A stretch of 64,000 bases of DNA from Pelomonas sp047654805. Its GTDB lineage: Bacteria > Pseudomonadota > Gammaproteobacteria > Burkholderiales > Burkholderiaceae_C. This document shows positions 33,835 to 42,484 of this stretch, piece after piece. The position numbers and the translations under genes are program-made. The stretch covers positions 4,836,001 through 4,900,000 of the forward strand of contig NZ_JASGIV010000001.1 in assembly GCF_047654805.1 (NCBI RefSeq). The letters run 5' to 3'. Every line of letters starts with the position of its first letter. Positions within the stretch are counted from its first letter, which is position 1. The notes under the pieces were generated by a model. It searched no databases, had not been told where the DNA came from, and saw nothing but the letters and a program-made list of their open reading frames with translations.

Positions 33835-34465
33835 CCAGCAAGGCCGCAGCCGACTCGCCCCAGGTGGCCTCGGTCAGCGCCTGCGCGCCGAGGCGCACGC
33901 CCAGTGCCCGGGCCTGGGCGGGGCCGGTGGCCGGCAGCATGACGAGCAAGCGGCCGTCGGCCAGCCGCATGCAGCCGTCCTCGCCGCGGATGCGCGCGAG
34001 CAGTTCGGCCGGATCGGCCCCGACGGCCAGCGTCGCGACGGACAGCGGCCATGCACCGGGGTCTGACAGCAAGGCCTGCAGCAGCTCGCTGCCGGCCTGG
34101 GTCGGCAGCAACTGCCCGGCGCTTGCCCGCGGTCGGGCCAACGCGCTGATGTCCACGCCGGTAAGGGCCAGCCCGCCGTCGGGCGTGCGCTGCGCCACCC
34201 ACCAAAAGCGCCGGCCGTCGCGCCAGGCCTGCTCATAGCCGCGCTGGGCCTGGCGGCTGCGTCGCTCGGGCGATTCGACCGGACCGACACCAGCCTGCCG
34301 TGCAGCGTCGACCATCTGCTCCCAGGCCGGTGTGGCGCCCTCGGCCAGATGCCAGGCCTGGCGATAGGCTGCATTGGCGCGCAGCAGGCGGTCATGCTCA
34401 TCGAAGAGGGCCAGCAGCAGCGGGCCCTCGGTCAGCGTCTGCCACCAGAGTTCGTCTTCAGTCAC
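33824..34465 (-). CDS. PAS-like protein with a vestigial GGDEF-like tail
   Basis: The 213-residue protein begins with a PAS-type fold (ALFDEHDRLLRANAAYRQAW, then FWWVAQRTPDGGLALTGVDIS). The C-terminal 70 residues resemble the second half of a GGDEF domain: MRLADGRLLVMLPATGPAQA aligns with the family pattern RxGGDEFxVLLP but the signature is ADGRL, so no cyclase activity is expected. The first half of the domain is shortened. It may be an evolutionary remnant that still binds or signals. It lies 25 bp downstream of the GIN-domain gene and overlaps the phosphatase tail. The GGDEF relation is my alignment by eye. Confidence 0.55.
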   Translation of the reverse strand: MTEDELWWQTLTEGPLLLALFDEHDRLLRANAAYRQAWHLAEGATPAWEQMVDAARQAGVGPVESPERRSRQAQRGYEQAWRDGRRFWWVAQRTPDGGLALTGVDISALARPRASAGQLLPTQAGSELLQALLSDPGAWPLSVATLAVGADPAELLARIRGEDGCMRLADGRLLVMLPATGPAQARALGVRLGAQALTEATWGESAAALLARV

Positions 34466-34490
34466 GGCCCCGATTCTGGGCCGGCGCGGC

Positions 34491-35288
34491 TCAACGGCGG
34501 CGAATCTCCCCCGAACCGCTGACGCTTTGGCGCAACTGGGGGCGACCGGCGTAGCTGAGATCGCCGGAACCGCTCAGTTGCACGTCCAGCTGCTCGGTCA
34601 CGCCCAGGTCCACATCACCCGAGCCGCTGATGCTGGCCTTGGCGGCCCGCCCCGCCAGCGCGCGTGCATCGACATCACCGGAGCCGCTGACGCGCCAGCG
34701 CTGCTGCTCCGCCCGGCCGGCCAGGCGCACGTCGCCCGAGCCACTGATGCTGACGTTGAGCTCCTTGAGCTCGACAAGCCCGAAATGGGCGTCCCCCGAG
34801 CCGTCGATGCTCAGGCCCAGGCTGTCGGCCCGGAAGCTGTCGACGCCCAGGTCACCCGAGCCATGGATGGCGATCGTCTGCAGCGCGCGGGCGCTGATGC
34901 GCACCGCCGGCGCGTGGCGCGTCGTGAAGCCCGCATCACGCTTCAGGCGCACGACGAGGGCATCGCCCTCCACGATGGTCTCGATCAGCGGCTCGATGTT
35001 GTCATCGGCGACGACGACGGCCTCGTCGCTGCCGCCCTGCGTCAGCTTCACGTCGAGGGGGCCGTCGATGCGCAACTGGCTGAAGGCAGCCAGGGAGCGC
35101 AGCTTCTCCACCTTGACGCCCGAGCCGCGCACGCGGTTCCTGCTGCTGCCGTAGTCGGTGGGACCGCTGAAACTGGCCGACCAGCCATCAGCCTCCTTCT
35201 TGATGCGCAGTCGCCAGTCGTTGTCACCGGCCAGGGCGGCGCTGGTAGCGAAGGCGGCGACAAGGGCCATGATGGCAAGACGTTTCAT
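34491..35288 (-). CDS. Exported GIN-domain (DUF2807) beta-repeat protein
   Basis: The 265-residue protein has a signal peptide (1-20, ending ALA) and a C-terminal region in which SGSGD or GSGD recurs about every 20 residues (HGSGDLG, DGSGDAH, SGSGDVR, SGSGDVD twice, SGSGDLS). This periodic turn motif is characteristic of the putative auto-transporter adhesin, head-GIN fold, a single-stranded beta-solenoid. The role of this family is unknown; surface or periplasmic binding is presumed. It is divergent from the metallopeptidase gene. Confidence 0.85.
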   Translation of the reverse strand: MKRLAIMALVAAFATSAALAGDNDWRLRIKKEADGWSASFSGPTDYGSSRNRVRGSGVKVEKLRSLAAFSQLRIDGPLDVKLTQGGSDEAVVVADDNIEPLIETIVEGDALVVRLKRDAGFTTRHAPAVRISARALQTIAIHGSGDLGVDSFRADSLGLSIDGSGDAHFGLVELKELNVSISGSGDVRLAGRAEQQRWRVSGSGDVDARALAGRAAKASISGSGDVDLGVTEQLDVQLSGSGDLSYAGRPQLRQSVSGSGEIRRR

Positions 35289-35416
35289 TCGGGACTCCCG
35301 GTGCGGCGATGCGGCGGCAGTGTGTCCAGCCGGGAGATCCCACGCCCGCGGCAGGCGATGGACTGCGCTTTTGCAGTCATGGGCCGTAGGATGGGCCGAC
35401 CAGCAGGAGACGCAAC

Positions 35417-36289
35417 ATGAAGTGGGAAGGCCAGCGCGAGAGTGACAACGTCGAAGACGCCCGCGACGGAGGTGGTCGAGGGGGGCTGCCGATCGGCGGG
35501 CGCGGCATCGGCCTGGGCGGCATCGTCATCGCCCTGCTGGCCTCCTGGGTCCTGGGCGTCAACCCCCTGACGGTGCTGGGCCTTCTGGGCGGCGGGGGCG
35601 GCGGCGGCACGCCGGTCCAGGCGCCGGCGCCCGATTCCCATGCCCAGGACCCCGGCTACCGCTTCGTCAAGGTCATCCTGGCCGACACCGAGGACGTCTG
35701 GGGCGCCTATTTCCAGCGCAGCGGCCAGCAATACCCCAACCCGAAGCTGCGCGTGTTCCGCGGCAGCGAGCCAACGGCCTGCGGCACCGGCGAAGCCGCG
35801 ATGGGGCCGTTTTACTGCCCGGCCGACCGCAAGGTCTACATCGACCTGAGCTTCTACGACACGCTGCGGGAGCGCCTGGGTGCGCCAGGGGACTTCGCCC
35901 AGGCCTACGTCATCGCCCATGAGGTCGGCCACCACCTGCAGAACCTGATGGGCACGACCGCCAAGCTGGACCAGGCCCGCGGCCGCGTCTCCGAGCGGGA
36001 GATGAACGCCATGAGTGTCAGGCTGGAACTGCAGGCCGACTGCTTTGCCGGCGTGTGGGCCAGCTTGTCGCAGCGCAGCAAGGGCTGGCTGGAACAGGGC
36101 GACATCGAGGAGGCGCTGAACGCCGCGTCCCAGATCGGCGACGACACCCTCCAAAAGCGCTCCCGGGGCAGCGTCGTGCCCGAGAGCTTCACCCACGGCA
36201 GCAGCGCCCAGCGGGTGCGCTGGTTCAAACGGGGCCTGGACGCCGGCGACCTGAAGGCCTGCGACACCTTTTCGTCCGCCGCCCTCTGA
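35417..36289 (+). CDS. Membrane-anchored neutral zinc metallopeptidase (YpfJ family)
   Basis: The 290-residue protein has a Gly-rich cytoplasmic N-terminus, one membrane helix (about 33-55) and an extracytoplasmic domain with the zinc motif AHEVGHHLQ (HExxH) and the downstream RLELQADCFAGVWA segment typical of the family. It starts with MKWEGQRESDNVED, a usual N-terminus for the group. Substrates are not known. It stands alone, divergent from the GIN-domain gene. Confidence 0.92.
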   Translation: MKWEGQRESDNVEDARDGGGRGGLPIGGRGIGLGGIVIALLASWVLGVNPLTVLGLLGGGGGGGTPVQAPAPDSHAQDPGYRFVKVILADTEDVWGAYFQRSGQQYPNPKLRVFRGSEPTACGTGEAAMGPFYCPADRKVYIDLSFYDTLRERLGAPGDFAQAYVIAHEVGHHLQNLMGTTAKLDQARGRVSEREMNAMSVRLELQADCFAGVWASLSQRSKGWLEQGDIEEALNAASQIGDDTLQKRSRGSVVPESFTHGSSAQRVRWFKRGLDAGDLKACDTFSSAAL

Positions 36290-36463
36290 GTCCCCGATTC
36301 AGGCCCACCCAATCAAGGGGGCGCTGGATAGCGCCCAAAAGGCTTTGTGTGAAACACTCCCATCCAAATCGCCGAGCCTTCTATTAGCATCGGCCAACCC
36401 TGAAATCCAGGGCAAGTTGCCCCCTGATGGGGACGACCCGCACCATCCACCGAGGCCACTGTC

Positions 36464-37174
36464 ATGAGCGAACGCCAGATCAACGACCCGCAGTCGACGC
36501 CCCAGGCGCCGACCTCCGTCGACGCGTCCGCCATCAAGCTGGCCTCGGCACGACGCCGCCGGTTCATCAAGGCCGGCGCAGGCGTCATTCCCGTGGCGCT
36601 GACATTGAGCAGCCGGCCGGTTCTGGCCACCACCGCCACCGGCAAGTGCTTCTCGGCTTCGGCCTGGGGTTCCATCCAGTCGCTGGTCAACACGACGGCG
36701 AGCACCTACACACGCAAGGCCAACAATGCGCCGACCGTCTCCTGCTTCACAAAGGATGACTGGAAGGGGACGGGTTGTGCCGGCTGGACGCGCGCGACCA
36801 TCAGCTGCAACACCGTTGCCGCCGTGAAGGCCTACAAGGTTTCGCAGGCATGCGGAGGCACCAGCACAGCCGGCGTGCCTGGCACGAAGCTGATCTGGGA
36901 AATGCTCAACGATGCCGATTCGAACAAAGACAAGACCGGCAAGCGCACGTGCTCGGATGCGCAGAAGCAGATATTGGTCGCCTGGCTGAACTTCCAGATC
37001 AGTCGCACGACCAATACGGACGTCTGCGTGATCGATTCCTTCTCCACCAATCAGCTCAACACGCTGAGCACCATCGTCGCGAACGGCGGGGGCAAAGGCC
37101 CAGACGGCAAGACGTGGACGGTGGTGAACGTGCAGGACTACTTGAGGAACAACCTCATCGGCCGCCTGAGCTGA
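36464..37174 (+). CDS. Tat-exported Cys-rich protein of unknown function
   Basis: The 236-residue protein carries a clear twin-arginine signal: RRRRFIKAG at 30-38 followed by a hydrophobic stretch and SRPVLA, with cleavage expected near residue 55. The mature part (about 180 residues) has seven Cys residues, is rich in Thr, Ser, Asn and Lys, and has no family that I recognise. Tat export implies folding before transport, possibly with a cofactor. It lies 66 bp upstream of the PqqD-like gene and, by position, is probably the substrate or product of that cassette. That relation is inferred from order only. Confidence 0.7.
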   Translation: MSERQINDPQSTPQAPTSVDASAIKLASARRRRFIKAGAGVIPVALTLSSRPVLATTATGKCFSASAWGSIQSLVNTTASTYTRKANNAPTVSCFTKDDWKGTGCAGWTRATISCNTVAAVKAYKVSQACGGTSTAGVPGTKLIWEMLNDADSNKDKTGKRTCSDAQKQILVAWLNFQISRTTNTDVCVIDSFSTNQLNTLSTIVANGGGKGPDGKTWTVVNVQDYLRNNLIGRLS

Positions 37175-37240
37175 GTCTCACCCCGCCGGGTATTGCCGAC
37201 TTCAGGCCGTTGCGCGCCGAACCCAAGCACCTGAGCGCAG

Positions 37241-37525
37241 ATGCGGGAGCCCCTTTGGAGCGTTCACAGGCCTGCTGACATTTGTTGGCGCGACTGGGAC
37301 GGCCTGGGTGCGGTCTATGACGACGGCTCGGGTGACACGCATCTGGTCGATGCGCTCGTCATCGAGTTCCTGGAGCTTTTGACACGGCAGCCGCTGTCGG
37401 TTCGACAGCTGGTCGATTTGCTGGGCGATGCCTTGCCCGAGTCCATGGATCAGGCCACCGCCTTCGCCTTCTTCGAACGCCAGCTAAGGTCCATGCGCGA
37501 CATGGGGCTCGTCGAGCCGGCATGA
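37241..37525 (+). CDS. PqqD-like peptide-binding protein of the HPr-rel-A system
   Basis: The 94-residue protein has the small winged PqqD fold (YDDGSGDTHLVDALVIEFLELL and the RQLVDLLGD helix), the fold used as a RiPP recognition element that binds leader peptides. Together with the two following genes it matches the cassette annotated as the HPr-rel-A system. The start at 37241 is the first ATG; its stop overlaps the kinase start by ATGA. Cytoplasmic. Which peptide it binds is unknown. Confidence 0.75.
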   Translation: MREPLWSVHRPADICWRDWDGLGAVYDDGSGDTHLVDALVIEFLELLTRQPLSVRQLVDLLGDALPESMDQATAFAFFERQLRSMRDMGLVEPA

Positions 37526-38433
37526 AGGTCCGCGATCTGGCCCTGGGCGACTTGCGCGGGAGGCTGGCCCGTGGCGACCTGGTCTTGAACGTCCCTCCTT
37601 TCGTGGCCCGCCTGCGCTCCGATGTCGACCGCGTGGCCGAGGACCTCAGCCTGCTCTACGCCGACTTCGACCTCGGCACGCCGGAGGACTTCGCGGACTT
37701 CCATCTCGAGGTGCTGCGCGAAGGTGGCCTGCGCCGCTGGGTCAAGCCCATGGCCCGCTTCTTCGCGGACGGAGAACCGGCATTCAGCCAGTTGCCGGCA
37801 GAGCAAGCCTTCCACATGGTCGAGTGGGGCTTGAACTGGGCCGTCAGCACCATGGCTCACCCCTACCTCTCCTATCACGCGGCAGCGCTGGAGCGCGATG
37901 GTCGGGCGCTGGTCATGCCGGCACCCCCGGGCTCCGGCAAGAGCACCCTGACCGCAGCGCTGGCCCATAGCGGCTGGCGGCTGATGTCTGACGAGATCAC
38001 GCTCTACGACCTGGTCGATCGGCAGGTCACCGGCATGGGGCGCCCGGTCAACCTGAAGAACGTGTCCATCGAGCTGGTCCGGAAGTTCGCGCCACAGGCG
38101 GAGTTGACGCGGCCGGTTCCGGACACGACCAAGGGCACTCTCGCGCTGATGAAGGCCCCCGCCGAGAGCGTTGCACGTATCCGCGAGCCGGCACGGCCGA
38201 CCTGGATCGTGATGCCCCGCTACACCGCTGGCGCAGCACCAGCGCTGACCGACGTTCCCAAGGCCCGGATGCTGCTGCTGCTGGCGGAACAGGCGTTCAA
38301 CTACGACCTCCATGGCCGCAAAGGCTTCGAGGCCACCGCCGACCTTGTGGACAGCTGCGACTGCCTGGAATTCGAGTACTCGTCGCTGGACGACGCCGTG
38401 CAGCACATCGACCAACTGGCGGCGCGAGCGTGA
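37522..38433 (+). CDS. HprK-related kinase A
   Basis: The 303-residue protein resembles the C-terminal kinase domain of HPr kinase/phosphorylase: Walker A APPGSGKST at 134-142 with Lys140, and SDE at 156-158 as the acidic catalytic segment following GWRLM. The N-terminal 110 residues do not look like the HprK N-domain. Unlike true HprK it lies next to a PqqD-like gene and a nucleotidyltransferase and no HPr or PTS gene is near, so it probably phosphorylates another target. Its last bases overlap the nucleotidyltransferase start (GTGA). Confidence 0.85.
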   Translation: MKVRDLALGDLRGRLARGDLVLNVPPFVARLRSDVDRVAEDLSLLYADFDLGTPEDFADFHLEVLREGGLRRWVKPMARFFADGEPAFSQLPAEQAFHMVEWGLNWAVSTMAHPYLSYHAAALERDGRALVMPAPPGSGKSTLTAALAHSGWRLMSDEITLYDLVDRQVTGMGRPVNLKNVSIELVRKFAPQAELTRPVPDTTKGTLALMKAPAESVARIREPARPTWIVMPRYTAGAAPALTDVPKARMLLLLAEQAFNYDLHGRKGFEATADLVDSCDCLEFEYSSLDDAVQHIDQLAARA

Positions 38434-39518
38434 CGACCTCTCACGCGCCCCTGCTGCTGCGCGTACTGCGCGACCCCGGCTCGGCATTGCAGTTGCGCCC
38501 GCTGGAATGGGATCTGCTCCTGCGCCAGGCACGGCGAGGCGTGCTGCTGGCCAAGCTGGCGGTCCTGCTCAAACCCTGGCTGGACGGCGTGCCATCCGGT
38601 CCCGGGCATCACCTCCATGCCGCGCTGCTGACCGCGGAGCGCCAGTCGAAGCTGACACATTGGGAGGTGAGCCGGATCCAGGCGGCACTGCGCCCCTTGG
38701 GCGTCGAACCCATCCTGCTCAAGGGCACGGCCTACCTGATGGCGGGCCTGCCGGCCAGCTACGGCCGCGTGTTCGGCGACGTCGACATCCTCGTGCCCAA
38801 GGCGCGCATCGATGACATCGAGGCGGCGCTGCTCGCCAATGGCTGGAGCTTCGAGCAAGACCTGGATGCCTACGACGAGCGCTACTACCGCGAGTGGATG
38901 CACGAGATCCCCCCGCTGACACACGTGGACCGCGGCAGCAGCCTTGACGTCCACCACACCATCCTGCCACCGTCGGCACGCATACAGGTCGATACCGCCG
39001 CGCTGTTCGAGGATGCGCGCGAGCTCCCCGGCCACCCGGGTGTCCACGTACTGGCACCGGTGACCATGGTGCTGCACAGCGCAGCCCACCTGTTCCACGA
39101 GGGGGAGCTCGAGAAAGGCCTGCGCGACCTGTTCGACCTGGATGCGTTGCTGCGTGACTTCGGCCGCGATCCGGCGTTCTGGACCGCCCTGGTGCCGCGC
39201 GCCCGCGCGCTGGGCCTGGGCCGGCCCCTCTTTCACGCCCTGCGCTACACGACGCGCTGGCTGGATACGCCTGTACCGCACGACGTCATGCGGGCAGCCG
39301 CGGCCGACGCACCGGCCTGCCAGGGCCTGCTCGACGCCTGCTACGACCGTGCACTGATGCCCGACCACCCGAGCTGCGATGGCCCGCTGACCAGCGGCGC
39401 CAGGCTGGCCCTCTATGTGCGCTCGCACTGGCTGCGCATGCCCTTCGGCCTGCTGGTCCAGCACCTGGCGCGCAAGACCTGGTTGCGCATGCGTCCGGCG
39501 AAAGAAGCCCAGCCCTAG
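38430..39518 (+). CDS. Nucleotidyltransferase-family protein of the HPr-rel-A cassette
   Basis: The GTG at 38430 gives a 362-residue protein by overlap with the kinase. It contains the nucleotidyltransferase core ILLKGTAYLM then FGDVDILVP (Asp118 and Asp120 for the metals) and a long helical C-terminal part with LHSAAHLFHEGE. This is the uncharacterised nucleotidyltransferase family found in HPr-rel-A and related peptide-maturation loci. It could add a nucleotidyl group to a protein or peptide, but the reaction is unknown. Confidence 0.8.
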   Translation: MTTSHAPLLLRVLRDPGSALQLRPLEWDLLLRQARRGVLLAKLAVLLKPWLDGVPSGPGHHLHAALLTAERQSKLTHWEVSRIQAALRPLGVEPILLKGTAYLMAGLPASYGRVFGDVDILVPKARIDDIEAALLANGWSFEQDLDAYDERYYREWMHEIPPLTHVDRGSSLDVHHTILPPSARIQVDTAALFEDARELPGHPGVHVLAPVTMVLHSAAHLFHEGELEKGLRDLFDLDALLRDFGRDPAFWTALVPRARALGLGRPLFHALRYTTRWLDTPVPHDVMRAAAADAPACQGLLDACYDRALMPDHPSCDGPLTSGARLALYVRSHWLRMPFGLLVQHLARKTWLRMRPAKEAQP

Positions 39519-39544
39519 GCGGCGAAGCCGACAATCGACGGGCC

Positions 39545-40162
39545 ATGGACCGACCCAAGCCCTTCTCGATGATCCGCGAGTTCCACCTCGCCGACTGGTT
39601 CACGCTGGGCAATGCCTGCGCCGGCATGGGTGCGCTGTTCGCGGTGATGAGCTTCCTGCAAAGCGGCGACCGGCTGCACCTGCAGTACGCCTGCGCCTTG
39701 ATCCCGCTGGCCCTGGCCTTCGACGTGCTGGACGGACGCATCGCGCGCTGGCGGCAGAAGAGCTCGGCGCTGGGCCGCGAGCTGGACTCGCTGGCCGACG
39801 TGATCTCCTTCGGCGTCGCGCCAGCCGTCATCGCCTATGGCTGCGGCATGCAGGGGCTGTACGACCGCATCGTGCTGGTGTTCTTCGTGGCCTGCGGCGT
39901 CAGCCGGCTGGCCCGCTACAACGTCACCGCCGAGAAGCTCAGCGGCGGCACCGGCAAGGTGGCCTACTTCGAAGGAACGCCGATCCCGACGTCGATGCTG
40001 CTGGTCGCGGTGCTGTGGGTCGCGGTGGCCCAGGGCGCCCTCGGTGACGCGCTCTGGGGCGGGGTCTGGTGGCTGGCGGGCTTCCGGCTGCACCCGCTGG
40101 TGCTGATGTTTGCGCTGTCCGGCTCGCTGATGGTGAGCCGGATCCGGATTCCGAAGATCTAG
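39545..40162 (+). CDS. pssA: CDP-diacylglycerol-serine O-phosphatidyltransferase
   Basis: The 205-residue multi-spanning protein makes phosphatidylserine from CDP-diacylglycerol and serine at the inner membrane. The CDP-alcohol phosphotransferase signature is complete: DGRIARWRQ, then ALGRELDSLADVISFG (DGxxAR-x8-GxxxD-xxxD). It has about six membrane helices. The next gene on the other strand ends in the same CTAG at 40159-40162. It sits 26 bp after the nucleotidyltransferase but is probably not part of that cassette. Confidence 0.93.
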   Translation: MDRPKPFSMIREFHLADWFTLGNACAGMGALFAVMSFLQSGDRLHLQYACALIPLALAFDVLDGRIARWRQKSSALGRELDSLADVISFGVAPAVIAYGCGMQGLYDRIVLVFFVACGVSRLARYNVTAEKLSGGTGKVAYFEGTPIPTSMLLVAVLWVAVAQGALGDALWGGVWWLAGFRLHPLVLMFALSGSLMVSRIRIPKI

Positions 40163-40380
40163 GCCGTCCGGCGCGACAGCCAGCTCAGTGGCGACTCCTG
40201 CGCCGCGTGGTTGCCCTGCGACTCGAGGAAATCGCTCGGCGGCTGGCTGCGGTATTCGCTGACGCCACCGCCATCAAGGCAGGCGTCCAGCCCGAAGGCG
40301 GTACCGAGGTCGGCCGGGTCCGGCGCGCTGCGCGCAGCGGCGTCACGGCGGAAGAAACGCAGCGCTGGAACGAATCGCAT
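40159..40380 (-). CDS. Small hypothetical protein (73 aa)
   Basis: The ATG at 40380 has GAGAGG at good distance upstream. The 73-residue product starts MRFVPALRFFRR, contains DPADLGTAFGLDACLDGG in the middle and ends with SPLSWLSRRTA. It has no membrane helix or known motif. The ribosome-binding site, biased composition and exact fit into the gap argue that it is real; no function is suggested. Confidence 0.5.
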   Translation of the reverse strand: MRFVPALRFFRRDAAARSAPDPADLGTAFGLDACLDGGGVSEYRSQPPSDFLESQGNHAAQESPLSWLSRRTA

Positions 40381-40674
40381 GGCAGACCTCTCTGGCTTGA
40401 CGGGCCAACAACCCTATTGGCTCCGTGGGTCCAGTGTGCGGGATTCATGTGACAAAAGGACCCCGCAACTGTGAGTAAATATTGCCTCTACTGGCATTAC
40501 CGCACAAGTGCAAGACCTGTTTTTCCCAGTGGCGACAGGGCCTTCCGAGCGGCGCCCCTCAATTCGAGGGGGCGTTGCTGATTTGCAATTCATTTCCCCG
40601 CTTCGCAGCGCCAAGGATAGGGTTCGCTGCTCCGGCGCTTAAGCTGCGCAACCTTTCAAGCCCCCCGGCTCCGC
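40381..40674. other. Intergenic stretch with one hairpin
   Basis: This region of about 290 bp has lower GC content near 40465-40490 and one hairpin with arms cgcccctc (40553-40560) and gagggggcg (40566-40574). I see no gene. The hairpin may end or process transcripts, or belong to the 5' leader of the small membrane protein gene. Confidence 0.4.
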
Positions 40675-40848
40675 ATGAGTTCAGCATTTTTGAAGTGGCT
40701 CGCCAACGGCCTGATTGCCGTTGTGCTGGTCAGCACGCTGTGGATGGCCTACGCCATCCATCCCGAACAAGGCAGCAAAAGTCTGCTGATCGCCCAGGTC
40801 GCACCTGCCGCGGCTGCCGCGTCCGCACCCGCCACGGCCACTCGCTGA
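40675..40848 (+). CDS. Small single-helix membrane protein (57 aa)
   Basis: An ATG at 40675 opens a 57-residue frame that ends exactly where the argP stop begins on the other strand. The protein has a membrane helix NGLIAVVLVSTLWMAYAI (about 11-28), followed by a polar stretch and an Ala/Pro-rich tail (APAAAAASAPATATR). The ribosome-binding site is weak. It is below normal length cut-offs. Supported by a coherent hydrophobic pattern and a tidy boundary; function unknown. Confidence 0.5.
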   Translation: MSSAFLKWLANGLIAVVLVSTLWMAYAIHPEQGSKSLLIAQVAPAAAAASAPATATR

Positions 40849-41754
40849 TCAGCCCAGTGCCCGCCTGGCGCCATCGGCCAGGGCCTGGCCGATGCGGTCC
40901 AGCAGCGCATCCCGGCCCTGCAGCTGCCACTGGTGCCAGTAGAGCGTCACATCGACACCGACCTCCGGCTTCAGCACCACCAACTGACCGGCCTCGACAA
41001 GCGGACGCACCTGGATCTCCGGAGCGACGCCCACGCCCCAGCCCATGACGGCGGCACGCACATAGGCCTCGCTGGACGGCACGAAGCGCTCCCTCAGCCG
41101 CGGCGCGCGCACGCCGAAGGCCTGTGAGACCCACTGGGACTGGCTGTCGTCCTTGCGATTGAAGACCAGGAAGGGCGTGTCGGCGAAGTTGCCACCATGC
41201 AGCCCCTCGGGCAGTTGCGCTGCCAGGAATCCCGGGCTGGCTGCCGCGACATAGCGCATCACTCCCAGCGGCTGCACGCGGCAGCCCTGCAAGGCCTCGG
41301 CCACGGTGGACACGCAGCCCAGCACGGCCCCCTGGCGCAGGCTGTCGTGGGTGAAGTCCTGGTCGTCCACGACCAGCTCCAGCCCATAGCCCTCGCGCAA
41401 GCCCTGCTGCACCAGAGCGTCCAGGGCCGGCAGCACCCAGGTTGCAAGGCTGTCGGCATTGACGGCGATGGCAAGCCGCGACTGCGGCGCCACGCGCTCA
41501 CCCAGCTCGCGCGCCACATCCACGCGCAATGCCTGGAGTTGGCGGGCGAAGCGCAGCAGCACCTTGCCGGCCTCGGTCAGGCGCAGCGGGCGCGAGCGCA
41601 CGACCAGCGGCTGCCCGGCCTGCGCCTCCAGCCCGCGCAGCCGTTGGGAGACGGCGCTTTGCGTGATGGACAGGCGCTGCGCAGCGCGCTCGAAGCCCTG
41701 TTCGTCAGCCAGGGCGGCCAGGCAGTCGAGGGCGGCAGGATCGAACTCGTTCAT
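40849..41754 (-). CDS. argP: LysR-family regulator ArgP (IciA)
   Basis: The ATG at 41754 gives a 301-residue LysR protein whose N-terminus (FDPAALDCLAALADEQGFERAA, LSITQSAVSQRLRGLE) and effector domain (VNADSLATWVLPAL, DDQDFTHDSLRQGAVLGCVST, SQWVSQAFGV) follow ArgP closely. In other bacteria ArgP senses lysine and arginine and activates the divergent exporter. Here the exporter gene lies divergently 73 bp away, in the expected arrangement. The gap is AT-rich. Confidence 0.93.
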   Translation of the reverse strand: MNEFDPAALDCLAALADEQGFERAAQRLSITQSAVSQRLRGLEAQAGQPLVVRSRPLRLTEAGKVLLRFARQLQALRVDVARELGERVAPQSRLAIAVNADSLATWVLPALDALVQQGLREGYGLELVVDDQDFTHDSLRQGAVLGCVSTVAEALQGCRVQPLGVMRYVAAASPGFLAAQLPEGLHGGNFADTPFLVFNRKDDSQSQWVSQAFGVRAPRLRERFVPSSEAYVRAAVMGWGVGVAPEIQVRPLVEAGQLVVLKPEVGVDVTLYWHQWQLQGRDALLDRIGQALADGARRALG

Positions 41755-41827
41755 AAGCTCCGCTAATGTATGGCGAATAATATGAATGAAGCTTCTTGAA
41801 TCCGCGGTGCCTGCCGAGAATCCGCCG

Positions 41828-42466
41828 ATGCCTGCCGCCGTCCTGGCCGACCCGACCACGCCTGCCGTTTTCGCGCAGGGCTGGGCCATGGGCGCCGGGT
41901 TGATTTTGGCCATCGGCGCCCAGAACGCCCTGGTGCTGCGCCAAGGGCTGCGGCGCGAGCATGTCGGCGCCGTGGTCGCCGTCTGCACGCTGTCGGACTG
42001 GCTGCTGATCGCGCTGGGTGTCTTCGGACTGGGCGCACTGATCCAGGGCCAGCCTCTGCTGCTGGAGATCTTTCGCTTCGGTGGCGCCGCCTTCCTGATG
42101 GGCTACGGGCTGCTCGCGGCCCGGCGTGCCTGGCGCCCCGTCGCGGGGCTGGACGCCGCAGGCGCGTCCGCGGGACTGGGCGCCACGCTGTCGGCCGCCT
42201 TCGCCTTCACCTACCTGAACCCCCATGTCTACCTGGACACCGTCGTGCTGCTGGGCGGCCTGGGTGCGCGCCAGCCGCCCGAGTCGCGCGCGGCCTTCGC
42301 GGCCGGCGCCGGACTCGCGTCGGCCATGTGGTTCGGCCTGCTGGGCTTCGGTGCCGCCGCAGCAGCACCCAAGCTGCGCAGCCCCGCCACCTGGCGGGTC
42401 GTCGACGCCACGGTCGCTTTGCTGATGGCCGGCCTGGGTCTACAACTCCTCCTGAAACCCCTCTAG
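41828..42466 (+). CDS. LysE/ArgO-type basic amino-acid exporter
   Basis: I prefer the ATG at 41828 (GAGA 8 bp upstream) to one at 41786, because the latter would leave only 31 bp for the divergent promoter. The resulting 212-residue protein contains ILAIGAQNALVLRQGLRREHV near the N-terminus and YLNPHVYLDTVVLLGG, both family signatures, with about six membrane helices. It exports arginine or lysine and should be activated by ArgP. A D-amino-acid dehydrogenase gene follows after 18 bp. Confidence 0.9.
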   Translation: MPAAVLADPTTPAVFAQGWAMGAGLILAIGAQNALVLRQGLRREHVGAVVAVCTLSDWLLIALGVFGLGALIQGQPLLLEIFRFGGAAFLMGYGLLAARRAWRPVAGLDAAGASAGLGATLSAAFAFTYLNPHVYLDTVVLLGGLGARQPPESRAAFAAGAGLASAMWFGLLGFGAAAAAPKLRSPATWRVVDATVALLMAGLGLQLLLKPL

Positions 42467-42484
42467 GAACACCAAAGGAAAGCC

